Shown here: positions 16,720 to 27,142 of the stretch, piece after piece | Numbering within the stretch: position 1 is the stretch's first letter | Layout of the letters: each line of letters starts with the position of its first letter | Source: Rhodospirillales bacterium | GTDB taxonomy: Bacteria > Pseudomonadota > Alphaproteobacteria > Rhodospirillales > JASLQF01 | Length of the DNA: 60,456 nucleotides | Assembly (NCBI GenBank): GCA_030744625.1 | Contig: JASLQF010000014.1 | Coordinates: 1-60,456, forward strand | Direction: 5' to 3' | The notes under the pieces: model-generated | Database searches by the model: none | What the model was told of the DNA's origin: nothing | Seen by the model: only the letters and a program-made list of their open reading frames with translations | Translations under genes and position numbers: made by a program

Positions 16720-17655
16720 ATGATCGTCGTCTTCGGCTCCCTCAACGCCGATTTCGTCTTCCCCGTCGCCGCCTTGCCCAGGGAGGGCGAAACGGTGGCC
16801 TGCGAGGCGGTCCTCCTGATGCCGGGCGGCAAGGGGGCGAACCAGGCCGTCGCCGCCGCCCGCGCCGGCGCCGAGGTGCGCATGGCGGGGTGCGTCGGCG
16901 GCGATAGCTTCGGCGACCTGCTGGTCGGCTCCCTGGAGGAAGCAGGGGTCGGCCTCGGCGCCCTCGAGCGGGTGGCGGCGCCCACCGGATGCGCCGCCGT
17001 CGTCGTCGACGCCGAAGGCCGCAACCAGATCGTCGTCGCCGGCGGCGCCAACCTGGAGGCCAAGGCGAGCCAGATAGAGGATGGGGACCTCGGCCCCGCC
17101 ACCACCGTGCTCGTGCAGTGCGAAGTGAGGCCCGGGGAAAACCGGGAACTGGCGCGCCGCGCCCGCGCCGCCGGCGCGCGGGTGCTTTTCAACGCGGCCC
17201 CGGCCGGCTCCCTCGACCCCGACATGCTGCGCTCGGTCGATTGCCTGCTGGTCAACGAAATCGAGGCCTCCGTTGTCGCCAAGGCGGCCGGCCTCGATGC
17301 CTCGGGCCCGATCGAGGAGGCGCGGGCCCTGGCCGGCGCCTTCGCCATGGGGTGCGTCGTCACCATGGGCGGCGGCGGCGCCTATGCCAGCCTGCCCGGT
17401 GGCCAGCGGCCGGGCGGGGAGTGGCAAGTGGACGCCCTTCCCGTCGAGCCGGTGGACACGACCGGGGCCGGCGACGCCTTCGTCGGCGTCTTCGCGGCCA
17501 GCCTCGACGCCGGGCTCGACGTGGCCGAAGCCTTGCACCGGGCCAGCGTGGCGGGCAGCCTGGCCTGCCTCACCGAGGGCGCCCAGCCCAGCCTGCCCTC
17601 TGCCGCCGACATCGACCAACGCCTCGCCGGTCTTGCTCCGGTGCGCAGGCTTTAG
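16720..17655 (+). CDS. rbsK: Ribokinase (PfkB family)
   Basis: ATP-dependent sugar kinase, 311 residues. Family marks: N-terminal 'FGSLNADFVFPVAALP', PfkB signature 1 'PGGKGANQAVAAARAG', and signature 2 'DTTGAGDAFVGVFAA' with the catalytic Asp. The pattern fits ribokinase best, but other pentose or nucleoside kinases of the family are possible. The pairing with the nucleoside hydrolase at 4774 (which releases ribose) is suggestive but they are far apart. It starts 9 bases after the usp stop. Confidence 0.88.
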   Translation: MIVVFGSLNADFVFPVAALPREGETVACEAVLLMPGGKGANQAVAAARAGAEVRMAGCVGGDSFGDLLVGSLEEAGVGLGALERVAAPTGCAAVVVDAEGRNQIVVAGGANLEAKASQIEDGDLGPATTVLVQCEVRPGENRELARRARAAGARVLFNAAPAGSLDPDMLRSVDCLLVNEIEASVVAKAAGLDASGPIEEARALAGAFAMGCVVTMGGGGAYASLPGGQRPGGEWQVDALPVEPVDTTGAGDAFVGVFAASLDAGLDVAEALHRASVAGSLACLTEGAQPSLPSAADIDQRLAGLAPVRRL

Positions 17656-17758
17656 GGCGCGTCTTGGCGAACAGCATGGGCCGCCTTGTTCGGCGGGGCG
17701 GCTTGAGACACGATGACGGCGACGACAGGTTTACCCCTAGCCGCAGGAGTCCTTTGAG

Positions 17759-18640
17759 ATGGGTATGTCCCAACCTGGCATTTTGGCGCCCGTCCCCGGC
17801 CACTCCCGCTATTTGGAGTTTGGCGCGCTTCCCGAGGCGGACGTGGCCTCCGTCCTTCGCGGCCTCGCGTCCCGGGCATTGGATCAGGATACGGTTGTCG
17901 GCATTGGCCCGGGGCTGATCAGCGGCCTGGGGCATCGGATCGAGGGACTGCGCCCGTTCCCCGCTCTGAGCGGGCCCGGTTGCGAGGTCCCGGCGACGCA
18001 GGCGGATTTGTGGTGTTGGGTTCAGGGCGCCGATCGCGGGCGCATCACTCACCTGGCGCGCGCGTTTACGCGACAGGTGGCTCCGGCGTTTCGGCGCACC
18101 AGGGCCGTGGACGGCTTTAAGTTTGACCGGGGCCTCGATCTGACCGGGTACGAGGACGGCACCGAAAACCCGCAAGGCGACGATGCCGTGGACGCCGCCA
18201 TCGTAAACGGCGCGGGACCCGCCGTGGACGGCTCCAGCTTCGTTGCCGTGCAGCAGTGGGTGCACGACCTCGATCGATTCGAGGCGATGAGCGAGGGCGA
18301 TGGGGACAACATCATCGGACGCCGCCGGTGCGACAACGAGGAACTGGACGAGGCGCCCGTTTCGGCACACGTCAAGCGCACGGCGCAGGAAAGTTTCGAT
18401 CCCGAGGCCTTTGTCGTGCGCCGGTCCATGCCCTGGGCCGACGCCAGCGGCGAGGGCTTGATGTTCGTGGCATTCGGCAATTCACTTGATGCCTTCGAAG
18501 CGCAACTTCGGCGGATGACAGGACAGGAAGACCAAGTGATCGACGGGCTGTTCAGGTTCACGCGTCCGGTCTCCGGAAGCTATTTCTGGTGTCCTCCGGT
18601 CGCCGACGGAAACCTGAACCTCGCCGCATTGGGCCTTTGA
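17759..18640 (+). CDS. Dyp-type peroxidase (YfeX-like)
   Basis: Heme peroxidase of the DyP superfamily, 293 residues, the length of the cytosolic YfeX/class B branch. Key segment 'LTGYEDGTENPQGDDA' carries the DyP G-x-x-D-G motif with the catalytic Asp. Downstream are 'VHDLDRFEAMSEGDGDNIIG', 'AHVKRTAQES' with a candidate proximal His, and 'EGLMFVAFGNSLDAFEAQL'. There is no Tat or Sec signal. An in-frame ATG two codons later is an alternative start. No encapsulin gene is adjacent. Confidence 0.92.
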   Translation: MGMSQPGILAPVPGHSRYLEFGALPEADVASVLRGLASRALDQDTVVGIGPGLISGLGHRIEGLRPFPALSGPGCEVPATQADLWCWVQGADRGRITHLARAFTRQVAPAFRRTRAVDGFKFDRGLDLTGYEDGTENPQGDDAVDAAIVNGAGPAVDGSSFVAVQQWVHDLDRFEAMSEGDGDNIIGRRRCDNEELDEAPVSAHVKRTAQESFDPEAFVVRRSMPWADASGEGLMFVAFGNSLDAFEAQLRRMTGQEDQVIDGLFRFTRPVSGSYFWCPPVADGNLNLAALGL

Positions 18641-18676
18641 GCTTACCCTCCCGTCGGTGGTTTTCAGCGGGCGCGC

Positions 18677-19606
18677 CTACCCCTCCATCGCCTTGGGATC
18701 GAGTGCGTCCTGCAGGCCGTCGCCGAGGAAGTTGAAGGCGATCACCGTGGCGAAGATGAGCAGGCCGGGATAGAAGGCGAGTGCCGGGGCGTCCCAGATC
18801 AACTCCTGGGCGCCGGTCAAGAGGTTGCCCCAGCTCGGGATGGCCGGCTCGATGCCGAGGCCGAGGAAGCTCAACACCGATTCCAGCAAGATCACGTTGC
18901 CCACCGACAGCGTCGTGGCGACGACGATGGGCGAGACCAGGTTGGGCAGGATGTGCACGGCCATGATCCTCATTCCCCCGGCGCCCTGGGCGTGGGCGGC
19001 CAGCACGAACTCGCGCTCGCGCAAGCTGAGCGCGGCGCCGCGCACCAGCCGCGCCACCGTCGTCCAGCCGACCAGCGCCACGATGGCGACGATGCGCATG
19101 AGGCTCACGTATTCCGACTGGACGACGGCGGCGGGAAGGCCGAGCTTGCCGAGGTCGACGGCGGCCAGCACGATGAGCAGCGGCAGGAACGGAAGCGCGA
19201 TGACGCCGTCGGTGAAACGCATGAGAAGGGCGTCCAGGCGCCCCCCGTAATACCCGGCTGAGAGCCCGACAACGGTGCCCAGGATGGCCGAGACCACGGC
19301 CGCCGTCAGCCCGACGGCAAGCGATATGCGCCCGCCATGGAGCAGGCGTACCAGCACGTCGCGCCCCAGCTCGTCGGTGCCCAGCGGATGGGCCGGGGAG
19401 GGCGCCGCGAAGCGGTTGAACAGGTCGACCTCCCCGAACGAGGTGCCGAGGATGGCCTCGACGAGGGGCGCCGCCACGGCGAGCGCGGCGAGGACGGCCA
19501 GCACCACGGTGCTGCCCAGGGCCAGCCGGTGACGGCGGAAACGCATCCAGGCGAGGGCCAGCATTCCCTGGCCGCCGGCTGTCTGGCCCGTTGGGTGCCG
19601 GCTCAT
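18677..19606 (-). CDS. Peptide/nickel-type ABC transporter permease (DppC/OppC)
   Basis: 309 residues with about six membrane helices and the BPD permease signature ('ERE-FVLAAHAQGAGGMRIMAVHILPN', the EAA loop). It has the DppC/OppC N-terminal extension ending in one helix. It overlaps the upstream permease gene by four bases (ATGA), typical of coupled partners. It forms the channel with the product of 19603-20556. Confidence 0.92.
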   Translation of the reverse strand: MSRHPTGQTAGGQGMLALAWMRFRRHRLALGSTVVLAVLAALAVAAPLVEAILGTSFGEVDLFNRFAAPSPAHPLGTDELGRDVLVRLLHGGRISLAVGLTAAVVSAILGTVVGLSAGYYGGRLDALLMRFTDGVIALPFLPLLIVLAAVDLGKLGLPAAVVQSEYVSLMRIVAIVALVGWTTVARLVRGAALSLREREFVLAAHAQGAGGMRIMAVHILPNLVSPIVVATTLSVGNVILLESVLSFLGLGIEPAIPSWGNLLTGAQELIWDAPALAFYPGLLIFATVIAFNFLGDGLQDALDPKAMEG

Positions 19607-20552
19607 CGGTAGGAAATCCTCGGGTCGAGTGCGGCGTAGGCGATATCGGCCAGGAGGTTGCCGAGGAGGGTGAGGAGGGCGGCGAAGAGCAGGGCTATGA
19701 GCGCCAGGTTGAAGTCGTTGGCCATGATGGCATCGAAGATGAGCTTGCCCATGCCGGGATAGGCGAAAATGGTCTCGGTGATCAGCGCGCCCGAGAACAG
19801 GTACCCGAAATTCAGCGCCACGATGGTCACCACCGGGATGAGAGCGTTCCTGAGCGCGTGCTTGTACACCACCAGGTCCTGGTCCAGGCCCTTGGCGCGG
19901 GCCGTCTGGATATAGTCCTGGCGCAGGGTCTCGAGCATGGCGGCGCGTACGTAGCGCGTATGGCCGCCGATGCTGGCGATGGTCAGGGTGGCCACCGGCA
20001 ATACCAGGTAGCGGGCGCCCTCCCAGAAGCCGCCGTCGCCGACGGCGGGCACGCCGCCGGCGGGCAGGATGCCGAGGATCACCGCGAACAGGATGATGAG
20101 CAGCAGGGCGAGCCAGAACGGCGGCACCGAAATGCCGGCGAAGGCGAACAGGTTGATGGCGTAGTCGGTGCGCGAATAAGGCCGTCTGGCCGCCGCCACG
20201 CCCAAGGGCAGGGCCACGGCGATGGAAAGGACGAAGCTCAGCCCGAGGAGCACGGCCGTGTTGCCCAAGGCCGGCACCAGTACGTCGAGCACCGGCTTGG
20301 CGTGCATGCGCGAGTATCCGAAATCACCGCCGAGCGCCGCCTGGAGCCAGTTGCCGTAGCGCTCGATAATGGGCTTGTCGAGGCCGTAGAGGGCGCGCAG
20401 GCGGGCCGCGTCTTCCGACGTCATCTTGGGGTCGGCGCTGATCATGAGGTCGATGGGATCGCCCGGCATCAACCCGATCAGCGCGTAAATGGCGAACGAC
20501 ATGAGGGCCAGCACGATGGCCGATTGCACCACGCGGTCGAGGAGGTAGCGGC

Positions 20553-20556
<4 letters not shown>
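19603..20556 (-). CDS. Peptide/nickel-type ABC transporter permease (DppB/OppB)
   Basis: 317 residues from the ATG at 20556, which overlaps the stop of the upstream ATPase gene by four bases. Typical DppB start 'MSRYLLDRVVQSAIVLALMS', 'LMPGDPID', and an EAA loop around 'TARAKGLDQDLVVYKHALRNALIPVV'. About six transmembrane segments. The longer open frame upstream of 20556 is a shadow of the ATPase gene. Confidence 0.92.
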
Positions 20557-21559
<1,003 letters not shown>

Positions 21560-21563
<4 letters not shown>

Positions 21564-22630
21564 GGTTCTGCCTTGAAGGAGGGCCCTGCCATGAAACACG
21601 CCACCCGGCGGCCGTCGGCGCCCTCTTGCAGGGGCGGCTCGGCGGCGCGGCAGGCGTCCTCGGCGAGCGGGCAGCGCTCGGCAAACCGGCAGCCTTGGGG
21701 CAAGGCGCGCAGGTCGGGCACGGTGCCCGGGATGGCCGGCAGGCGCCGCCGGGTCGCGTCACCGGGGGCACCGCCGGGCAGGGTATCGATGAGGCCGCGG
21801 GTGTAGGGATGAAGCGGGCCCGAGAACAACGCCTCGGCCGGCGCCTCCTCGACCAGGCGGCCGGCGTACATGACCATGACCCGGTCGGCGACCTCGGAGA
21901 TGACGCCGAGATCGTGACTGATGAACAGCACGGCCAGGCCGGTTGCGCTCTGTACCTCCAACAGCAGGTCGACAATCTGCGCCTGGACGATGACGTCGAG
22001 CGCCGTCGTCGGCTCGTCGGCGATGAGCACGTCCGGCCCGCAAGCCAGCGCCATGGCGATCATGGCGCGCTGGCGCATGCCGCCGGAGATCTCGTGGGGA
22101 TAGGCCCGTGCCCGCGTCGCCGCGTCCGCGATGCCGACCCGCGCCAACGCCTCGACGGCGCCCCGCCAGGCCCGGGCACGGTCCATCCGGCGGTGGGCGC
22201 GCAGCACCTCGGCGACCTGCTCGCCGATGGTGAAGACCGGGTTGAGGGCGGTCATGGGCTCCTGGAAAATCATCGAGATACGCGCCCCCCGGATGCCCTG
22301 GAGGGTGCTTTCCGGGAGTGCCAGCAGGTCGGCGCCTTCGAAGACGGCGCTCCCCCCGGTGATGCGTCCCGGCGGCGGCACCAGGCCCAGCAACGAGAGC
22401 GCCGTGACCGACTTGCCGCAGCCGCTTTCGCCGACCAGGCCGAGGACCTCGCCCGGGCGCAACGCGAAGGAAACGTCGTCGGCGGCCTTGAGGACGCGTT
22501 CGCCCGTTCGCTCGGATGGAGAGGGAAAGGAGACCTCGAGGCCGCGCACCTCGATGACGGGGCTGGCGGCGGGCGGCTGCCGGCTTTCAGCGGGACTTTG
22601 GATGGGCCGACTTTCAGCAGGCCGTTGCAT
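21560..22630 (-). CDS. Oligopeptide ABC transporter ATPase (OppD/DppD type)
   Basis: 356 residues. Walker A 'GESGCGKSVTALS', signature 'ISGGMRQRAMIAMAL' (the OppD-type GGM variant), Walker B 'VLIADEPTTALD', and C-terminal 'GCRFAERCPLAEDAC'. The first about 25 residues are a Pro/Ser/Gln-rich tail without homology, so the true start may be later. It is the first gene of the D-F-B-C run. No binding-protein gene directly precedes it; the likely one is at 29307-30977. Confidence 0.92.
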
Positions 22631-22633
22631 GGG

Positions 22634-22647
22634 GGTGATTATTCACC
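22634..22647. promoter_or_regulatory. Short palindrome upstream of the ABC operon
   Basis: GGTGA-TTAT-TCACC lies immediately before the OppD-type start codon. It could be an operator overlapping the leader or a small RNA hairpin. No regulator can be named. Confidence 0.3.
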
Positions 22648-22689
22648 ACCCGGACGCCGGAGCAATAAGGTTTTTGAGGGGCGCGCCGC

Positions 22690-22905
22690 TCAGGAGTCTT
22701 TGTCCGCCGTGGCACTTCTGTGCAGCTCGAAGGCGGCGACGACCATTTCGGTGGCCTCCCGGTTCTCCACGTTGGTACCGCCCCGGCCCGTCAGATCGAG
22801 CTGCAGCGCCTGCAGGAGCATTTCGGCGGTATCCATCTTGCCTTCCTGGCAGGCTTGGCTGTGGGCGGCGATGATCTTGTCGCTCAAGCGGCGTAGTTTT
22901 TCCAT
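22690..22905 (-). CDS. Small hypothetical protein
   Basis: 71 residues, predicted as two amphipathic helices: 'MEKLRRLSDKIIAAHSQACQ' and 'MDTAEMLLQALQLDLTGRGG'. It is soluble with no known motif. ATG 22905 has AAGGAAA upstream at long spacing; the open frame extends 29 residues further without protein-like composition. It lies just upstream of, and co-oriented with, the ABC transporter genes. Confidence 0.5.
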   Translation of the reverse strand: MEKLRRLSDKIIAAHSQACQEGKMDTAEMLLQALQLDLTGRGGTNVENREATEMVVAAFELHRSATADKDS

Positions 22906-23336
22906 GATCTGTCCGTGGTTTCCTTGGGGTTTCCTGTGGTTTCCCGTCGGCGGATAATTTCGTGTTTCCCGGTGTGGCGGAGCAAGCACCATGATGCGCC
23001 GGGCGAATGCGAGCGATCAACGTTCCAAGGGCTGGGATGGGCGCCCCGCGGCGTCGGCGCTTCAGGAGCCCTCGCCCGCCACAGCGCGTTCCACAGCGTT
23101 TGTCGCGGCGGATCACCGCCGCGGAGCGCACCATAGCATATTGGCATGGCGGGGACGAATTTCAATGGCGCCGTGGCGCCTCGGGTTGACGGGTTCGGGG
23201 AGGCGCCGCCGACACCTACCGCGTACCGGGACGCAAGCGTCGTTCGGCGCTCCCCGGCCTTGTCCCATCCGAGGCAAGGTTTCGGCCGTGCGGGTCGCCG
23301 CGCAGGGATAACTGTTCTAATGGCGGTGGGATTTGA
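22906..23336. other. Gene-poor spacer
   Basis: About 430 bases with no convincing gene on either strand; the short open frames lack start sites and protein-like composition. One perfect 8-bp hairpin (CGCGGCGG-ATCA-CCGCCGCG, 23104-23123) is present. It ends at a MITE-like element. Confidence 0.5.
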
Positions 23337-23339
23337 CTA

Positions 23340-23663
23340 GTGTCCTGGATCAGAAGTTCGTGGCATATACGACGGCCTTCCGCGTTCATCCGGTTAGGCG
23401 CGGGGCGCGCCGTGATGCTGGAGCATCACAAGCGCCGCGCAACGACGCCGGGGGGCTCGGAAGGCCGCCCTCCGGGTCGCTTTTCCCGCCCCCTCGGGGG
23501 TCGCGGGGGCGCCCCCCGGAATTGGAATCGGGGGGACACCCCCCGGTGGCCCCCCGGGGCGTCAGGAAGGCTTGCCGATGCGAAGGCATCGCCGGCGCCT
23601 CCCTTCCTGCCGAGCGAACGGGAAAAGCGATCGTATATGCCACGAACTTCTGATCCAGGACAC
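23340..23663. mobile_element. MITE-like element 1 (324 bp, long terminal inverted repeats)
   Basis: The ends are exact inverted repeats: 23337-23372 against 23631-23666 (36 bases including the palindromic CTAG at each side). The element proper starts GTGTCCTGGATCAG and ends with its complement, flanked by TA (23338-23339 and 23664-23665) within CTAG. It has no transposase gene. Internal hairpins lie at 23412-23429 (8-bp stem, GG loop) and about 23574-23593, plus G/C-run palindromes around 23500-23560. TA duplication at a YTAR-like target suggests mobilisation by an IS630/Tc1- or IS5-type transposase, which is not in the window. Confidence 0.75.
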
Positions 23664-23793
23664 TAGGGTTGGCGTCGATTTGAAGGTTTTCTGGAAAATG
23701 TCGGCCAATCTTGAATGTGGTCTTCCGCCGTATCCACCGTGTGGACTCGATCCATGACCATGCCTATGCGGTGACCGGCGGTTGGGACTGGCC

Positions 23794-24621
23794 ATGGACC
23801 TATCCATTCTTACCGCGCTGACAATCGGGTTTCTTGGCTCAACGCACTGCATTGGCATGTGTGGCGGTATCGTCGGTGCCCTGAATACAGGCTTGCCGCA
23901 AACCCACCGGCAATCGCGGTTCTCACAGATTGCATACCATTTCACATACAACGCCGGACGTATTCTGAGCTATTCGGTGGCCGGGGCCATTGCCGGTCTG
24001 CTCGGCGCCCAGTCAACGAGAATTCCCCTTGGAGTTGTTTATCCGGTGGGCGAACTGATCGCCGGGTTGGTCATGATCGCCCTCGGACTTTATCTCGCCG
24101 GCTGGTGGCGCGCCATCGCCAGGGTGGAAAACGCAGGACAGTACATATGGAAATATATCCAACCCCTGGGAAAGCGTTTCCTGCCCGTGAAAACACCCAT
24201 GCACGCCCTCGGACTGGGCTTGGTGTGGGGGTGGTTGCCCTGCGGGCTTGTCTATTCCGCATTGGCGTTGTCCATGGTTTCAGCCTCGCCCCTGCCGGGC
24301 GCATTGCTGATGCTCGGCTTCGGGCTGGGAACATTGCCCATGCTTTTGACGATGGGCGGAGCCTATGAACACCTGCGAGGCATGGTGCGCAATCCGATCA
24401 TGCTGCGACTTGCCGGTGTGACCGTCATCCTGTTCGGGGCTTATACCTCGCTGACATCCTTGATCGGTCACGGCGGAACAGGACATCATGGCACATCACG
24501 GGCCCAGACGGCCGTGTCACTCCTGTTTCATCAGGAGGGCGTCATACCCATCGTCGGAGTCGGCGAACTCGGCGGTTTGGATAGACCGCGAGGAATTCCA
24601 CACCACCAAAAGGCTGCTTGA
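23794..24621 (+). CDS. TauE/SafE-type membrane protein (cytochrome oxidase copper-maturation neighbour)
   Basis: 275 residues, about six transmembrane helices. Starts 'MDLSILTALTIGFLGSTHCI' with 'GMCGGI', the Cys-containing first helix of the sulfite exporter TauE/SafE (DsbD-like) group. A second Cys-Pro region is 'LVWGWLPCGLVYSALAL'. Members with these paired Cys helices sit beside ccoI-type copper ATPases and serve oxidase assembly; that is the inferred role here. Start: ATG 23794 is preferred, with TTG 23782 as an alternative. The last 35 residues overlap the 3' end of the convergent ATPase gene by 105 bases and look non-conserved. Confidence 0.8.
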   Translation: MDLSILTALTIGFLGSTHCIGMCGGIVGALNTGLPQTHRQSRFSQIAYHFTYNAGRILSYSVAGAIAGLLGAQSTRIPLGVVYPVGELIAGLVMIALGLYLAGWWRAIARVENAGQYIWKYIQPLGKRFLPVKTPMHALGLGLVWGWLPCGLVYSALALSMVSASPLPGALLMLGFGLGTLPMLLTMGGAYEHLRGMVRNPIMLRLAGVTVILFGAYTSLTSLIGHGGTGHHGTSRAQTAVSLLFHQEGVIPIVGVGELGGLDRPRGIPHHQKAA

Positions 24622-26883
24622 CGCCATGGCCAGGGCGGCGAAGAGCGGATTGAGCAGCCCCGTCACCGCCAGGGGAATGGCGACCACGTTGTACAGCAGC
24701 GCCCATCCTAGGTTTTGCCGCACCCGGCGTCGGATGGTATCGATCAGACCGAAGGCGGTGAAGATCCGCTCCAGCCGTTCGCCCGGAATGATGATATCGG
24801 CGGCCTCCGCCGCCAGGGCGCTGGGGGCGCCGAAGGCAATGCCCAGGTCCGCCGCGGCAAGGGCCGGGGCGTCGTTGCTGCCGTCGCCGATCATGACCAC
24901 CGTGCCTTCTGTGCGCAGACGGCGAATAACGGCGGCCTTTCCTTCCGGCGGGATTCCGGAAAAGACAGCGTCCACCCGCTCTTTGTATCCCGTTGGATGC
25001 TCGGCCCCGGTGAGCAGGACGATGCGGCAGTGTCGGCGCAGCTGGTCGACGACCCGTTCCCAATGTGGGCGGGCGCGGTCGCGGGTCACAATGGCGCCGT
25101 GAACCCGTCCGTCCCAACCGACGAAGGACACCACCCCATCTCCGGGCGTGACGGCCGCGGCCTGGGAGGCCAAGGGGCCGGGGACATCCCAGCCCAGGGT
25201 GGCGAACAAGGATTTGCTGCCGACCGCGATACGCTTCGAATCGACGGTGGCCGTGGCGCCTTTCCCGGGATGGATTTCCAGATCGCTGGCGGTGTGCGGC
25301 GCATCCAGGCGCGCAATGGCCTTGGCGATCGGGTGGGGCGAAAGACGCTCCACCGCCGCCGCGTTCGCCGCCACCTCCGGCAAGCCGAGGACATCGACCA
25401 CGCTCATGTCCCCGGTCGACAGGATGCCCGTTTTGTCGATTGCCACAATGTCGATCAAATGGACCTTTTCAAAGGCGTCGGCGCTGGTCACGATGATGCC
25501 GTCGCGCAACGCCGTGCTCACCCCGACCGCGGTGGTCAGCGGGATCGCCAAACCGAAGGTGCAGGGACAGGACACGATCAACGTCGCCAGGCCGGCCAAC
25601 AATGCGGTGCCCAGCTGCGCACCGAACAGGAGCGACACACCCGTCACCGAAGCGGCCAGGACAAGCACCACGGGAACGAAGACGCGCGCCACGCGGTCGG
25701 CCACGCTGCGCGCGCCGCTGCTCGAACTTTGTACGTTCCATAGAACCCGGGCGAGGTTGTCCATCTGGCTTGCGACTGCGGGGGCGACCTTGATTTCAAG
25801 GCTGCCTTCGACGACCACGGACCCGCCGAGAACCTCTTCGCCGGGCTCGCGGGCCACCGGGAAGGGCTCTCCGGTCATCAGCGATTCGTCAACCGCGCCC
25901 CGGCCATAGACGATGGTCCCGTCGACGGGTATGGGCTCGCCTTCCCGGATGATGACGTGATCTTCCGGCTCCAGTTCCTCGACGTCCTGAAGGCGGAACC
26001 CGCCCCCCCACCGGGTGCGCGCCTTGGGGGCCCACTTTTCCAGGATTCTCGACAGTTCCCTGGTGGCTTCGGTTTTCGCCGTGCGCTCGAAATAGCGGCC
26101 GATGGTGACCACCGTGATGATGGTCGCGGCGACGTCGAAATAAAGATCGAGGGACCCGGACACAAGCTGGCCAAAGCTGTATCCATAGGCCGCCAGAATG
26201 GCGATGGCCAACAAGTTGTCCATGTTCGGAACCCGGGCCCGCCATCCGATCCACGCGCCCCGGAAAATGGGCGCCCCGACATAGATGATGAGGACGGTGG
26301 TGACGAGGAACATCGCCTTCGGGGCAATCCCGTAGGCGAGCCATTGCACCGGCTCCAGATCATTGGCGTCGATCAGGCCGAGATTGACGGGGTAGAAAAA
26401 CGCGATGTAAAGCATCATGACGAGGCCCGCCAGAGCAGCCCCCGTGAGGACCCGCAGCAGGTCCAGCCGGTCATCGTATTCCGGCGCTTCCTCGGTGCTG
26501 AGCCGGGCCTGGTATCCCGTTGATTTCAGCGCCTCCGGCAGATCTGCTTCGTCGATCACGTCGGGGTCGTAGACGATCTTTGCCGTCGACGTGGCAAAAC
26601 TCGACTTGGCGGAAAGGATGCCGTCGACCATTTCAGCCATGCGCTCGATCAGAATTTCGCACGACGAACAGTGCATTCCATCGATTCTGAGGAACGCTTC
26701 CTTGCCATGCGGCGTAAGTATGTCCTGTTGAACGCTGGATGGGACGGAATCCGATGCCAGAATATCGGGTCCGAAGTTCCGGTACACCTCCCTACAGCCG
26801 AAACAGCAGAACGGATGACCGTCGGCCTCTATCGGCGGCGCCGGTGCCGGTAAGCCACAGAGTTTGCAATCCATAACGGCCAT
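24517..26883 (-). CDS. ccoI: Copper-translocating P-type ATPase, CcoI/FixI (CopA2-like)
   Basis: 788 residues. The N-terminus has a metal-binding segment, 'CKLCGLPAPAPP' then 'HPFCCFGCREVY'. It is followed by an HMA domain with 'IDGMHCSSCEIL' (Cys72, Cys75). P-type ATPase core: 'MTGEPFPV' phosphatase motif, 'VSCPCTFGLAIP' transmembrane CPC copper site (about residue 438), phosphorylation loop 'AIDKTGILSTG' (about 480), and 'MIGDGSNDAPALAAADLGIA' hinge. This N-terminal layout is typical of the CcoI/CtpA branch that exports Cu for oxidase assembly rather than detoxification. It has a C-terminal extension of about 20 residues. It is divergent from the CuA-subunit gene, supporting a role in its maturation. 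Confidence 0.93.
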   Translation of the reverse strand: MAVMDCKLCGLPAPAPPIEADGHPFCCFGCREVYRNFGPDILASDSVPSSVQQDILTPHGKEAFLRIDGMHCSSCEILIERMAEMVDGILSAKSSFATSTAKIVYDPDVIDEADLPEALKSTGYQARLSTEEAPEYDDRLDLLRVLTGAALAGLVMMLYIAFFYPVNLGLIDANDLEPVQWLAYGIAPKAMFLVTTVLIIYVGAPIFRGAWIGWRARVPNMDNLLAIAILAAYGYSFGQLVSGSLDLYFDVAATIITVVTIGRYFERTAKTEATRELSRILEKWAPKARTRWGGGFRLQDVEELEPEDHVIIREGEPIPVDGTIVYGRGAVDESLMTGEPFPVAREPGEEVLGGSVVVEGSLEIKVAPAVASQMDNLARVLWNVQSSSSGARSVADRVARVFVPVVLVLAASVTGVSLLFGAQLGTALLAGLATLIVSCPCTFGLAIPLTTAVGVSTALRDGIIVTSADAFEKVHLIDIVAIDKTGILSTGDMSVVDVLGLPEVAANAAAVERLSPHPIAKAIARLDAPHTASDLEIHPGKGATATVDSKRIAVGSKSLFATLGWDVPGPLASQAAAVTPGDGVVSFVGWDGRVHGAIVTRDRARPHWERVVDQLRRHCRIVLLTGAEHPTGYKERVDAVFSGIPPEGKAAVIRRLRTEGTVVMIGDGSNDAPALAAADLGIAFGAPSALAAEAADIIIPGERLERIFTAFGLIDTIRRRVRQNLGWALLYNVVAIPLAVTGLLNPLFAALAMASSSLLVVWNSSRSIQTAEFADSDDGYDALLMKQE

Positions 26884-27142
26884 CGCTCCCTTGGCGGGGA
26901 TTCATAAAGATTAACCGGTCAATACTTGAGACGGTTATCGAAAAAATAGTAGCGGTAATTCTTAATCAACCCGTTCAACAACCCATTGATTTATGGCCCT
27001 TACGGCCATTGTAACGACAAGGGTGAATTCTAGGCAAAACCGTCTTTGGCCAGGAAAGACCACACTTTTTTTATTGCTTTAGACATTAACTTTTTGTAAC
27101 AATAGGAAAGGTTTTTTTGTTCTCGGGGGAAGGATTACAAGG
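26884..27142. promoter_or_regulatory. Divergent AT-rich control region with palindrome
   Basis: 259 bases between the ccoI-type gene and the CuA-subunit gene, much more AT-rich than flanking genes. It contains ATGGCC-CTTAC-GGCCAT at 26993-27009 and TTGT-AACG-ACAA near 27009-27020. No perfect FNR/NNR box was found, although TTGAT half-sites occur. A purine-rich SD (GGGGAAGGATTACAAGG) ends just before the ATG at 27143. Confidence 0.45.
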
